Shown here piece by piece: positions 46,606 through 54,543 of a stretch of DNA of 64,000 bases. The translations under genes were made by a program, and so were the position numbers. Source of the stretch: Borrelia sp. RT5S (GTDB lineage: Bacteria; Spirochaetota; Spirochaetia; Borreliales; Borreliaceae); NCBI RefSeq assembly GCF_021165755.1, contig NZ_CP088936.1:744001-808000 (forward strand), written 5' to 3'. Each line of letters starts with the position of its first letter. Positions within the stretch are counted from its first letter, which is position 1. Under the pieces are notes generated by a model. It was not told the origin of the DNA, did not search any database, and worked only from the letters and a program-made list of their open reading frames with translations.

Positions 46606-47026
46606 AAATTTGTGTTTGCAAAGACTAGGCGTGTTTCACACAATAGCATGCTATAGTGAGTGATGAACTCATCCCCTTGCTGGCTTTAGTGAGTTTGTTG
46701 TTGATTGAATAGCTAAGGGCGCGCGATCCCCGATTTCCTTGCTACTTATGCTTTGCAAGTATTTGTTTATGCGTCTTTTCAGAGTCTAAAAACTTCTTTT
46801 ACATATCCTAAGCCTATTTTGCCGTACTTGTTCTCTATGTTGCTAGCTTCATAGGGACAATGAGGAGGGTTTGCAAGAAGAAGAACTTTACTTAAGGTTT
46901 GATTTTTGCTACGTTTTATCACCAAGACTTTACTCTTAGAATTTAGTTTTTTGTTGTCCTTGTTCCTAACTTGTTTATTGTTTGTTATGAAGTACCTTTA
47001 AATAGACAGGAGAGGTGTGTTTTTCT
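46606..47026. other. Intergenic region before the lipoprotein pair, 421 bases
   Basis: No gene is seen. It contains a perfect 12-base palindrome ATAGCATGCTAT at 46643-46654 and, at 46975-47002, a 28-base block repeated with two mismatches at 47847-47874 before the second lipoprotein gene. The composition (GCGCGCGATCCCCG near 46716) is more GC-rich than the neighbours in places. The promoter of the first lipoprotein is probably in its last 150 bases. Confidence 0.55.
46975..47002 (+). repeat. Upstream direct repeat, copy 1 (copy 2 at 47847-47874)
   Basis: A 28-base segment (TTATTGTTTG, then TATGAAGTAC and TTTAAA) lies 25 bases before the first lipoprotein ATG. The same segment with two substitutions (T to C, C to G) lies at 47847-47874, 22 bases before the second ATG; both are followed by a GGAGAGGTGT ribosome-binding sequence. 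The duplication therefore included the leader, so both genes may share regulation. Confidence 0.85.
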
Positions 47027-47785
47027 ATGGGAATAAGAGTAATAAGTATTTTACTATTGATGTTGTTTATTGGTAGCTGTAAGTGGTGGTTTGAAGCTGA
47101 AACTGAAGGTGAGGTTTTAGTTAAACCTCTAGAGGACATTAAGGTTGTAGCTACACGGGCTGTTGAGGAGGTTAGCAAGGCTACTGGTAGGTCTGCTGCT
47201 GAGGTTAAGGCTTTAAGTAAAGAGGATCTTGACAAGTTTGCTCTTGACGCTAAGAGTAGTGCTGATGCGACCTTCGAGATCACCAAGGATAGCAAGAATA
47301 ATAAGAAGAAATCTGAGTTTATTGATGAGATTAAGAAGTCAGCTGGTAAGCTTGATCTAGCTTTCAAGTCATTAGTTGGTGCTGGTTATACTGGTCCGAT
47401 TGCGGGTCCTGTTATAAGCAATATTGAGAGTGCTTTAAAGAATTTGGAGTTAGCAAAAAAGCTAGCTGAAATGGCTGAGAGCGGTAATCCTAATACGCTT
47501 GAGGATGCTAAGAAAGCAGTGCAGGCGCTTGGTGGTAATACGGGGTCTTGTGTAAGCAACCTTAGTTCTAAGAATGGTTATTCAGAACCGGTAAAGAACG
47601 GCCTTAACGATTGTGTTAAAAACCTTATGGACCGTGTAAACTCAAATTTTGAGAGGGGTGTTCGTGATCAGCTATACAATGATAATTTGAAAGACGTGCC
47701 TCCTAAGTTTAAGGACGCCTTTGATACCCTACGGGTTGCGGCTCACTCTATGAGTCAGGCTGCATCTAAGGTTCAGTTTAAGTAG
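47027..47785 (+). CDS. Putative lipoprotein, paralogue A of a tandem pair
   Basis: 252 residues from ATG 47027; an in-frame GTG 47015 overlaps the GGAGAGGTG ribosome site and is rejected. The signal peptide ends in the relaxed Borrelia lipobox LFIGSC with Cys18, then KWW. The mature protein is helical, Ala/Lys/Glu-rich, with EEVSKATGRSAAEVKAL, KKKSEFIDEIKKSAGKLDLAFKSLVGAG and two cysteines in GSCVSNL and LNDCVKNL. It is clearly paralogous to the next gene (same length). The helical fold resembles several Borrelia surface lipoprotein families, but I cannot name one. Outer-surface location and host interaction are inference. Confidence 0.8.
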   Translation: MGIRVISILLLMLFIGSCKWWFEAETEGEVLVKPLEDIKVVATRAVEEVSKATGRSAAEVKALSKEDLDKFALDAKSSADATFEITKDSKNNKKKSEFIDEIKKSAGKLDLAFKSLVGAGYTGPIAGPVISNIESALKNLELAKKLAEMAESGNPNTLEDAKKAVQALGGNTGSCVSNLSSKNGYSEPVKNGLNDCVKNLMDRVNSNFERGVRDQLYNDNLKDVPPKFKDAFDTLRVAAHSMSQAASKVQFK

Positions 47786-47895
47786 TTAGTTAAGTTTTTG
47801 ATTTCATCGCTGACGCTAGGTTTAGCGTTTAGTTCCTTGCTATTGCTTATTGTTTGCTATGAAGTACGTTTAAAGAAAGGGAGAGGTGTCGTGTC

Positions 47896-48654
47896 ATGCA
47901 AGTAAGAGTGGTGGGTATTTTGCTATTGATGTTGTTTTTTGGCAGTTGTAAGTGGTGGAGTAAAGCTGAGACAGTAGATAAGGATGGGGCCGAGGTCGTT
48001 CAAGATGACCCTGAGGTCGTAGCAGAAAGGGCGGCTGAGGAAGTAAGCAAGGCTACTGGCAAGTCTGTAGCTGAGGTTAAGTCTTTAGGTAAGGATGATC
48101 TTGATAAGATTGCTGCAGCAGCTAAGGATAGTGCTGAGGCGACCGCTAAAAGTGCTGAGAGTAATAATAAGAAGAAATCTGAGTTTATTGAGGAGATTAA
48201 GCAGTCAGCTAGTAAGCTTGATTTAGCTTTCAAGTCTTTAGTTGCTGCTGGCCACCGCAGTGGTGCTGTGAATCCTGTGATAGGTAATATGAAGATTGTT
48301 TTTAAGAGGTTGGAGTTAGCTGATAAGCTGGCTGGTATGCTAGAGAATGGTAGTGGCAATACAGTAGGAGAGGTTGGGAAGGAAGTAGAAGCCGTTGGTG
48401 CTGCTGCCTTTTGTATGAGTGCTATTAAAGAGGAGCAGGGTAGTAATAAAGAAACAAAAGTAACGGAAGATAGACTTAAGGAATGTTTTAATAATCTTGT
48501 TGGTAGTATAGGCAATCTATTAGTTGAGGGCGTTCAAAAGCCGTTACAGCCTGCTATAGAAGGTGCACCTGAAAAGTTTAAAGATGCCTTGAGGAACCTA
48601 TGGATTGCAGCCCTCATGTTTCAAAGAGCATTAATAAAGGTTAAAGCTAGGTAA
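47896..48654 (+). CDS. Putative lipoprotein, paralogue B of a tandem pair
   Basis: 252 residues from ATG 47896 with lipobox LFFGSC, Cys18, followed by KWW as in its neighbour. The first 120 residues share long identical stretches with paralogue A (EEVSKATG, NNKKKSEFI, KLDLAFKSLV); the C-terminal half has diverged but keeps the two cysteines (AFCMSAI, LKECFNNL) and the EKFKDAL/PKFKDAF segment. Codon use matches the chromosome. The 110-base spacer and leader repeat point to tandem gene duplication. Function unknown. It ends 20 bases before the convergent sua5 gene. Confidence 0.8.
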   Translation: MQVRVVGILLLMLFFGSCKWWSKAETVDKDGAEVVQDDPEVVAERAAEEVSKATGKSVAEVKSLGKDDLDKIAAAAKDSAEATAKSAESNNKKKSEFIEEIKQSASKLDLAFKSLVAAGHRSGAVNPVIGNMKIVFKRLELADKLAGMLENGSGNTVGEVGKEVEAVGAAAFCMSAIKEEQGSNKETKVTEDRLKECFNNLVGSIGNLLVEGVQKPLQPAIEGAPEKFKDALRNLWIAALMFQRALIKVKAR

Positions 48655-48674
48655 TACTGATTTTTCTTGTTCAG

Positions 48675-49676
48675 TTAAATAGAAACGAATTTGTGCAGGC
48701 TAGCTTTGGAAAGTCTATTATTAATTGAGTAGCCAAGCCCATGGTTGTGTGTGTACTCTGCAATTATTTGTTTGTAGGCTCTCTCAGAAGCGACAAATTC
48801 TTTGTACAAGTTAGCAGCATACTCATCCAGTGTGTCATAGACGCACATGTTTTCTACAAGCCTAAACTTGTTAAACCAATATGAATTAAGTGTGTCTTTT
48901 GTAATAAGTATTTTTGTGGCCCTGTCTAGAAAATATTTCCTTATGTTATCTTGCCTCCTAAATAAATAAACAGGTATACGTGGTCTGTAGTGCTCTAGTA
49001 AATTACCAGGAGACGCGGCCGTCTCTTCTGCTGCAGCATAATCTACACTAAACTCGTACCCAAGAGCCCCCTGTATTGCCTCTCTTGTAATAAAACCTGG
49101 ACGCAATATTAGTACATCCCCAGTGTTGGTGAAGCTTACAACAGTTGATTCTATTCCAATGCTTGAGCACCCCCCATGCTTAATTATTCCTCTAACTAGT
49201 CCATTAAGCTCTTTGCTTGCCATAGAAAAATTGGTAGTGCTGGGGCGTCTTGACAGATTGGCAGAAGGGGCTGCTATTGGAACACCACTTGTCCTAATTA
49301 AGCTTAATGCTACAGGATGGCTTGGTATCCTTACTGCAATGCTGCTAAGGCCACCGCATACAAATCTAGACACCCGCCCTGCATTCTTAAGTACAAATGT
49401 CATGGGGCCTGGAGTAAATCTTTGCATCAAGCGCTCTGCACTCCGAGGAACATAGGCTGCAAGCTCTCTTATCCTCTCTATTGAGTCAACATGCACTATT
49501 AATGGGTTGGTAATGGGGCGCATCTTGACTGCAAAGATCATACTAACAGCAGCACCATTGTATGCATTAGCTCCAAGCCCATACACTGTTTCCGTTGGAA
49601 ACACCACCAGCTCACCTTCTTTTATAAGTCGTGCTGCTCTTTCTATATCATCACATTCTATTAACTCGGTCTTCAT
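48675..49676 (-). CDS. sua5: Threonylcarbamoyl-AMP synthase Sua5 (TsaC family)
   Basis: About 333 residues from the preferred ATG 49676; open reading continues to an ATG at 49772 that would add 32 unusual residues. The YrdC domain has FPTETVYGLGANA, the KxR in AVKMRPITNPLIVHV and the SAN motif in PIAAPSANLS. GGCSSIGIESTVV and the LRPG segment close the nucleotide site. The C-terminal extension (LEHYRPRIPVYLFRR and on) is the Sua5 domain, distinguishing it from short TsaC. It makes threonylcarbamoyl-AMP for t6A37 on ANN-decoding tRNAs. The start remains uncertain. Confidence 0.9.
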   Translation of the reverse strand: MKTELIECDDIERAARLIKEGELVVFPTETVYGLGANAYNGAAVSMIFAVKMRPITNPLIVHVDSIERIRELAAYVPRSAERLMQRFTPGPMTFVLKNAGRVSRFVCGGLSSIAVRIPSHPVALSLIRTSGVPIAAPSANLSRRPSTTNFSMASKELNGLVRGIIKHGGCSSIGIESTVVSFTNTGDVLILRPGFITREAIQGALGYEFSVDYAAAEETAASPGNLLEHYRPRIPVYLFRRQDNIRKYFLDRATKILITKDTLNSYWFNKFRLVENMCVYDTLDEYAANLYKEFVASERAYKQIIAEYTHNHGLGYSINNRLSKASLHKFVSI

Positions 49677-49803
49677 TGTCTCAGCTTCATGCCCTCTGCT
49701 CTTTTGTAAAATCCTTAATCTGTTGCTCATTAAGTCACTTTTCATTGAAGCAAAAAATTTGCAAATAAGCAATTTGTGGTTAGCGTTCAGCCTAATTTTT
49801 CTA

Positions 49804-49831
49804 TTGAAAATCTTACATTTTATATTATAAT
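49804..49831 (+). promoter_or_regulatory. Sigma-70 promoter of rlpA, probably giving a leaderless mRNA
   Basis: TTGAAA at 49804-49809 and TATAAT at 49826-49831 are separated by 16 bases, a near-consensus housekeeping promoter. The predicted start point, seven to eight bases beyond the -10 box, falls at 49838-49839, the A of the ATG at 49839. An earlier in-frame ATG at 49830 overlaps the -10 box itself. No Shine-Dalgarno is visible upstream of 49839. Confidence 0.7.
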
Positions 49832-49838
49832 GAGCATT

Positions 49839-50621
49839 ATGAGAAATTTTCTTAATCTTGGCAACTTTACCTTTGTTTTTTCTCTATTGTTTTTTGTAGC
49901 TGTTAAGTTGGATAGTGCTACTGTTGGGCTTGCTTCTTGGTATGGGGAGGCTTTCCATGGCAAGACTACTGCTAATGGCGAAAAATTTGATATGACATCT
50001 CTTACCGCTGCGCATAAGGAGCTTCCGTTTAATACTGTTGTGAGAGTAACCAATTTGTTAAATAATAGAACTGTTGTTGTAAGGATTAATGATAGGGGAC
50101 CGTTTAGGAAGGATAGGATAATTGATTTATCGAAATCGGCTGCTGAGAAACTAGACTTTTTAGGGATAGGTGTTGCTCCCGTGAAAATTGAGGTGGTGGA
50201 AAAACTGGATGAAGGGAAACGTGCAGCGGAAAATAAAAATGATGATAAAACTCTTGGCAAGCTAGATTCTACTAAAGAAGGTGCTTCTAGTGCTATTTTA
50301 AGATCGGATAAAGATGTTCTTGTGGAAAAAAAGGAGAATGTTATTGCTGAGAAGCTTTTAGATGGATCTGACGCGGTGCCAGATTTTTATATACAGGTTG
50401 GTTCCTATAAAATGAAGAATTATGCCGAGAGGGCTTACAAGACACTGAGAAAGGTTGGTTTGAATGTTTTAATAAATGCGCATGGGCCTTTTTTTACAGT
50501 TTTTATACCTACTGTTGCTGATGATGTACATAAAAACGTTGAACTTATTAAATCTACAGGATACAGGGATGTTTTGGTAAGAAAGACCAGGATTCCAGGG
50601 GAAAGTTTAACTATAGATTGA
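49839..50621 (+). CDS. rlpA: RlpA-like septal/peptidoglycan protein (DPBB and SPOR domains)
   Basis: 260 residues from ATG 49839, picked because it follows the promoter at 49804-49831; ATGs at 49830 and 49776 lie in or before the -10 box. A signal peptide is followed directly by the double-psi beta-barrel: GLASWYGEAFHGKTTANGEKFD, LPFNTVVRVTNLLNNRTVVVRINDRGPF and IDLSKSAAEKL. A charged linker precedes a SPOR domain (YIQVGSYKMKNYAERAYKTLRKVGLN). SPOR domains bind denuded glycans; some RlpA proteins are lytic transglycosylases. No lipobox cysteine, so not a lipoprotein here. Its end overlaps the convergent dinG by 11 bases. Confidence 0.93.
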   Translation: MRNFLNLGNFTFVFSLLFFVAVKLDSATVGLASWYGEAFHGKTTANGEKFDMTSLTAAHKELPFNTVVRVTNLLNNRTVVVRINDRGPFRKDRIIDLSKSAAEKLDFLGIGVAPVKIEVVEKLDEGKRAAENKNDDKTLGKLDSTKEGASSAILRSDKDVLVEKKENVIAEKLLDGSDAVPDFYIQVGSYKMKNYAERAYKTLRKVGLNVLINAHGPFFTVFIPTVADDVHKNVELIKSTGYRDVLVRKTRIPGESLTID

Positions 50622-52677
50622 GATTTTGTTCTATTTTTTTAAAAAATGTATCTATTTTAAGTTTTACGTTTTCAAGCTTTGAGTAGTGTACTTCGATATC
50701 GGGTAGGGATTGCAGGAAAAGTTTCCCATAGATTTTCCCGAAGATTCTTTTGTCGAAGCAAACTATGATTCCATAGTCTGCTTCGTCTCTGATTAGTCTT
50801 CCAAATCCCTGCTTGAATTTCATTATTGCTTGCGGTAACGTTTCTTTTGTGAAAAAATTTTCTCCTGTTTTGATAGCCAGTTCGTTCTTTGCTATTAAAA
50901 TAGGATCTGAAGGGGTTTGAAATGGAAGTTTAGGCATTATTACCATTGTCAGTTTGTCTCCTTTAATGTCGATTCCCTCCCAGAAATTCTTAATACCTAT
51001 GAGCACGCTTTTTTTTTGTGATTTTTTAAAGGAATCTATTAGTTCATGTTTTGGTAAATCTCCCTGTATGAAAAGATTTATATTATTTTTAAGTAAAAAG
51101 TCTTTAATTGTTTTTTCTGCATATTTTAAGCTCTTAAATGATGTTAAAAGAATTAAAGCTCCGCCCTTGTTTATTAGTACAAGTTCTTTAATGCATTTCA
51201 TTGATTGATCTAAAAATTTTTCTTCATTATCGGGAGTTTCAATGTCAGATATAACTGTCAACATTGATCTTTCTTTGTAAGAGAAAGAATAAGGCAACTT
51301 TTCTATTTGTATGTCTTTATCACTCAAATTTAATCCCGTTTGGTTTAAAAAATACGAAAATGATTGATTTATAAGCAAAGTAGCTGAGGTGAAAATTACT
51401 CTTCTGGCTCTTTTATGCATAATTTTATTCAGCCCAGGACCCAAATTAATCTCTGATGTTTTGAATGTGATTATATTCTTTTTATTTTCTATCCAAAAAC
51501 AAAGATTGTCATATTTAGTTTTGGATAGAAAATTTTTAACCAATGTCTCTTTTCCTTCTATATTTTTAGTTAACCTTTCAAGTTCAATTTTTGCTGTTTT
51601 ATTTTCAAGTTCTTGTATTATCGACATCATAGCTGTTCGATAATTTTCTAGATTATAAACGATGTCCTTTAAATGCGTTTTAATTCGTACGTAAAAGTCG
51701 GATTCATGTGTATCGTTAGTTATTCTGTAAACAGAAGGAAAATTTTCTTTTGTTCTTATTATATAATCTATGTTTTCAAAACTTAGCATTGTTGCAGTTT
51801 CAAAATTTTTCTTGCGCAGCACACCCCTTATGTTTTGCTTTCTAATTATTTTATCTATTTTTGAAAAAAGTTGTTTTATCAAAACTTTTGAAAAATATTG
51901 ACTAAATAGGGATCTGGCAGCCTCTTCTAAATAATGGGCCTCATCAATTATTATGTTTTTTATATTGGGCAAGATTAAGTTAAGCTCTTCTTCTGATTCT
52001 TCTTTCTCAGAAACATCTTCAAAATTTTCCCTTTCTATTAATATTTCGTTTCTTATGTAAAGATCATTTAGGAGTAAATGGTGGTTGGTGATGATAATAT
52101 CACATTCTAATGCTTTCCTCCTTGCTTTTTTGAAAAAACATTTATTCTCATCAGGGCAAGTCATGCCTGAACATGTTTCAGTGCTAGCTGATACTTCTTC
52201 CCATATTTTCTCATCAATAAAGTTGAGTTCATCTTTATCACCAGTTTTTGTATTTTTTGCCCAATAAAATAGTGATTCTAAATTTTTTTTGTTAACCGTG
52301 TATGTTAATAGACTTCTTTCAAATTCTTCAAGCCGACGAATACATAAATAGTTTCTCATTCCTTTAATGAGTCCAAACTTTATTTTGAAAGGAATTATTT
52401 TCTCTAAGGATTTGATGTCTTTCTTAATTAGTTGTTCTTGAAGATTAATGGAGGCTGTTGAGATTATGACCTTTTCTTGTGTCTTTTGAATGAAATCGAT
52501 GGCAGAGATTAGATAAGCGAGGCTTTTGCCAGTTCCCGTTGGTGCTTCAATAACCAGAAAGTTTTCATTCGCAAAGGCCCTACTTACTTTCTCTATCATT
52601 TTAAGTTGTGGTTCTCTTTTTGAAAATCCTTTGATATTTAGTTCAATTTTTTTTAGTATGTAATCAATTAGATCCAA
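50611..52677 (-). CDS. dinG: DinG/XPD-type ATP-dependent helicase
   Basis: 688 residues of superfamily 2. Walker A is IEAPTGTGKSLAYL (about residues 43-56), the DEAH box is NIIIDEAHYLEEAAR, and later motifs IFTSATLL, GALILLTSFKSLKYAEK and the final QGFGRLIRDEADYGIIVCFDKR are present. Four cysteines between Walker A and DEAH (CIRRLEE region and CSGMTCPDENKCFF) fit the iron-sulfur cluster of XPD/DinG helicases. These are 5'-3' DNA helicases acting on R-loops, forks or G4. Its start overlaps the end of the pnp gene by 14 bases, so they form one transcript. Confidence 0.9.
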   Translation of the reverse strand: MDLIDYILKKIELNIKGFSKREPQLKMIEKVSRAFANENFLVIEAPTGTGKSLAYLISAIDFIQKTQEKVIISTASINLQEQLIKKDIKSLEKIIPFKIKFGLIKGMRNYLCIRRLEEFERSLLTYTVNKKNLESLFYWAKNTKTGDKDELNFIDEKIWEEVSASTETCSGMTCPDENKCFFKKARRKALECDIIITNHHLLLNDLYIRNEILIERENFEDVSEKEESEEELNLILPNIKNIIIDEAHYLEEAARSLFSQYFSKVLIKQLFSKIDKIIRKQNIRGVLRKKNFETATMLSFENIDYIIRTKENFPSVYRITNDTHESDFYVRIKTHLKDIVYNLENYRTAMMSIIQELENKTAKIELERLTKNIEGKETLVKNFLSKTKYDNLCFWIENKKNIITFKTSEINLGPGLNKIMHKRARRVIFTSATLLINQSFSYFLNQTGLNLSDKDIQIEKLPYSFSYKERSMLTVISDIETPDNEEKFLDQSMKCIKELVLINKGGALILLTSFKSLKYAEKTIKDFLLKNNINLFIQGDLPKHELIDSFKKSQKKSVLIGIKNFWEGIDIKGDKLTMVIMPKLPFQTPSDPILIAKNELAIKTGENFFTKETLPQAIMKFKQGFGRLIRDEADYGIIVCFDKRIFGKIYGKLFLQSLPDIEVHYSKLENVKLKIDTFFKKIEQNLNL

Positions 52678-53494
52678 TTTTATTAATTATTCCTCTTAAT
52701 AATTTTTCGAATTCCTTAGACACTTTTCCTGAGTTTAATTTAACCTCCTCGTGATTTAAAGGGTCCTTTTGCATGCCCGATGCTAGGTTTGTGACATTTG
52801 AAATTGCTACCGTATTCAGTTTAAGATATGCTGCAATAATTATTTCAGGGATGGTTGACATTCCAACTAGATCTGCGCCTATTGTTTTAAAAAAATTTAT
52901 TTCGGCTGTTGTTTCATAGCAAGGACCTGAGACAGCAAGATAAACACCTTCTTTAATATCTTCTTTGAAAATACTCTTATAAACACTTCTTGTCAATTCC
53001 ATTAAATTTGAATTACTGTAAATTGAGTTCAATTCTTGAAATCTCGCACCCAAGTTATCGTCATTTTCTCCTACTAGGGGATTGGTCCCCATAAGGTTTA
53101 TGTGATTATTGATTAAAATAAGATCATTTATTTTAAATTGACTATTGATTGCCCCAGAGGAATTTGTGATGATTAAATTCTGAGCTCCAATTTTTTTTGC
53201 AAGCAGTATGGGCATTATTACTTCTTTAGGGTGATACCCTTCATAATAGTGAAATCTTCCAGAAAAAATAGCTGTATCTTTGTTTATGTTTAATGTTCCC
53301 TTATGGCCGTCTACGGTTGATATTGGAAATTCTTTTATATCCTTATAAGGGATTTCAATTCCATCTTCACATATTGTACTTAAGTTGCTAAGCCCAGAAC
53401 CAAGTATTATTGCTGTTTTGGGTTTAAATGCTGATATTTCTTTAAGCGAAGAATATGCTCTATTTATTCTCTCATCAACTTCTCTGAAATTCAT
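52664..53494 (-). CDS. punA: Purine nucleoside phosphorylase (trimeric PNP-I)
   Basis: 276 residues. PNP-I signatures: IILGSGLSNL (phosphate), FSGRFHYYEGYHPKEV (His), ITNSSGAIN, GPCYETTAEINFFKTIGADLVGMSTIPE, and SNVTNLASG with the Asn expected for purine nucleosides rather than the Asp of MTAP. It splits inosine/guanosine with phosphate to free base and ribose-1-P. Borrelia cannot make purines de novo and relies on salvage (established knowledge). Divergent from dus with about 47 bases between. Confidence 0.9.
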   Translation of the reverse strand: MNFREVDERINRAYSSLKEISAFKPKTAIILGSGLSNLSTICEDGIEIPYKDIKEFPISTVDGHKGTLNINKDTAIFSGRFHYYEGYHPKEVIMPILLAKKIGAQNLIITNSSGAINSQFKINDLILINNHINLMGTNPLVGENDDNLGARFQELNSIYSNSNLMELTRSVYKSIFKEDIKEGVYLAVSGPCYETTAEINFFKTIGADLVGMSTIPEIIIAAYLKLNTVAISNVTNLASGMQKDPLNHEEVKLNSGKVSKEFEKLLRGIINKIGSN

Positions 53495-53541
53495 TTCATA
53501 TCCTTATTTACCATAATTTTTTCTTATTATATATTTATTTT

Positions 53542-54543
53542 ATGAATTTTTTAAACAATATTAGTCGTCCAATTATGATATTGGCTCCAATGGAGGATGT
53601 AACAGATACTGTTTTTAGGAATTTGATTCATCTAATAGGAAACGGAAAGGATGAGCCTGATATTTACTTTACTGAATTTATCTCTGCCTTGGGACTTGTA
53701 AGTGGTTCTAGACAAGCAATGCAACATGTTTTAACAAAAGAAGATGAACTCAGTAGGCCCTTGATTGCTCAAATTTGGGGCAAGAATCCTGATGACTTTT
53801 TTAATGCAATAAAAATACTAAATGAGTTAGGATTTTGGGGAATTGACCTTAATATGGGTTGCCCTAGGAAGAAGATAACTAAAAAGGGAGTATGTTCTGC
53901 TTTAATTGAGAATAAAACTCTAGCTTATGAAATAGTTATGGCTAGTAAGGAGGCGTGTTTGAAATTTGGGTTGCCTCTTAGTGTAAAGACGAGACATGGA
54001 TTTTTTTGTTCTGAAGTTGAGGATTGGTTAGGATTTTTACTGAAATTGGGGATTGATATGTTGACAGTGCACCCAAGGCTTGCTATTAATCAAAGTGATG
54101 GGGGCATAGATATTGATGTGTTTGGTGAGGTAGTTGCATTAAGAGATAAAATTAATCCTTCCACATTAATTATTGGAAATGGAGATGTCTTAAGTTTAGA
54201 ACAAGCAGGTCAAATTGTAAGAGATTATTCTATTGACGGAGTAATGTATGGACGTGGAATTTTTAAGAATTTAAATTTATTTAAAAAATGTTCTCCTAAC
54301 TTTTTGAGTAACAATTTGGATTTTAGGTTAAATATATTAAAATTTCATGTGAAAGATTTTCATTCTACTTGGGGTCTTACTAAGGATTTTAATAAACTTA
54401 AGAAATACTTCAAGATTTATTTTAATGAGGTTGAGAGGAATAGTGAATATTTTCATAATATCATAAGTTCAGCTAATTATGAGGAGCTTTTTGAAAATCT
54501 AGATCGAGTTGCTTTTAGGGAGATTATGTTAAGTAATGAGTAG
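53542..54543 (+). CDS. dus: tRNA-dihydrouridine synthase
   Basis: 333 residues. FMN TIM barrel with MILAPMEDVTDTVFRNLI, the catalytic Cys in LNMGCPRKKITKKGVCSALIENK, VKTRHGFF, TVHPRL and IIGNGDVLSLEQAGQ. These are Dus family hallmarks; it reduces uridines in the D-loop of tRNA with NADPH. The Cys/Lys arrangement and the GCP motif resemble DusB/DusA-like bacterial enzymes; the subtype is not decidable here. It overlaps valS by eight bases. Confidence 0.92.
   Translation: MNFLNNISRPIMILAPMEDVTDTVFRNLIHLIGNGKDEPDIYFTEFISALGLVSGSRQAMQHVLTKEDELSRPLIAQIWGKNPDDFFNAIKILNELGFWGIDLNMGCPRKKITKKGVCSALIENKTLAYEIVMASKEACLKFGLPLSVKTRHGFFCSEVEDWLGFLLKLGIDMLTVHPRLAINQSDGGIDIDVFGEVVALRDKINPSTLIIGNGDVLSLEQAGQIVRDYSIDGVMYGRGIFKNLNLFKKCSPNFLSNNLDFRLNILKFHVKDFHSTWGLTKDFNKLKKYFKIYFNEVERNSEYFHNIISSANYEELFENLDRVAFREIMLSNE

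Noticed and set aside
48000-48515. 171-residue open frame antisense to lipoprotein B
   Set aside because: Long because the Ala/Lys-rich coding strand has few stops in the reverse frame; no ribosome site or signal.
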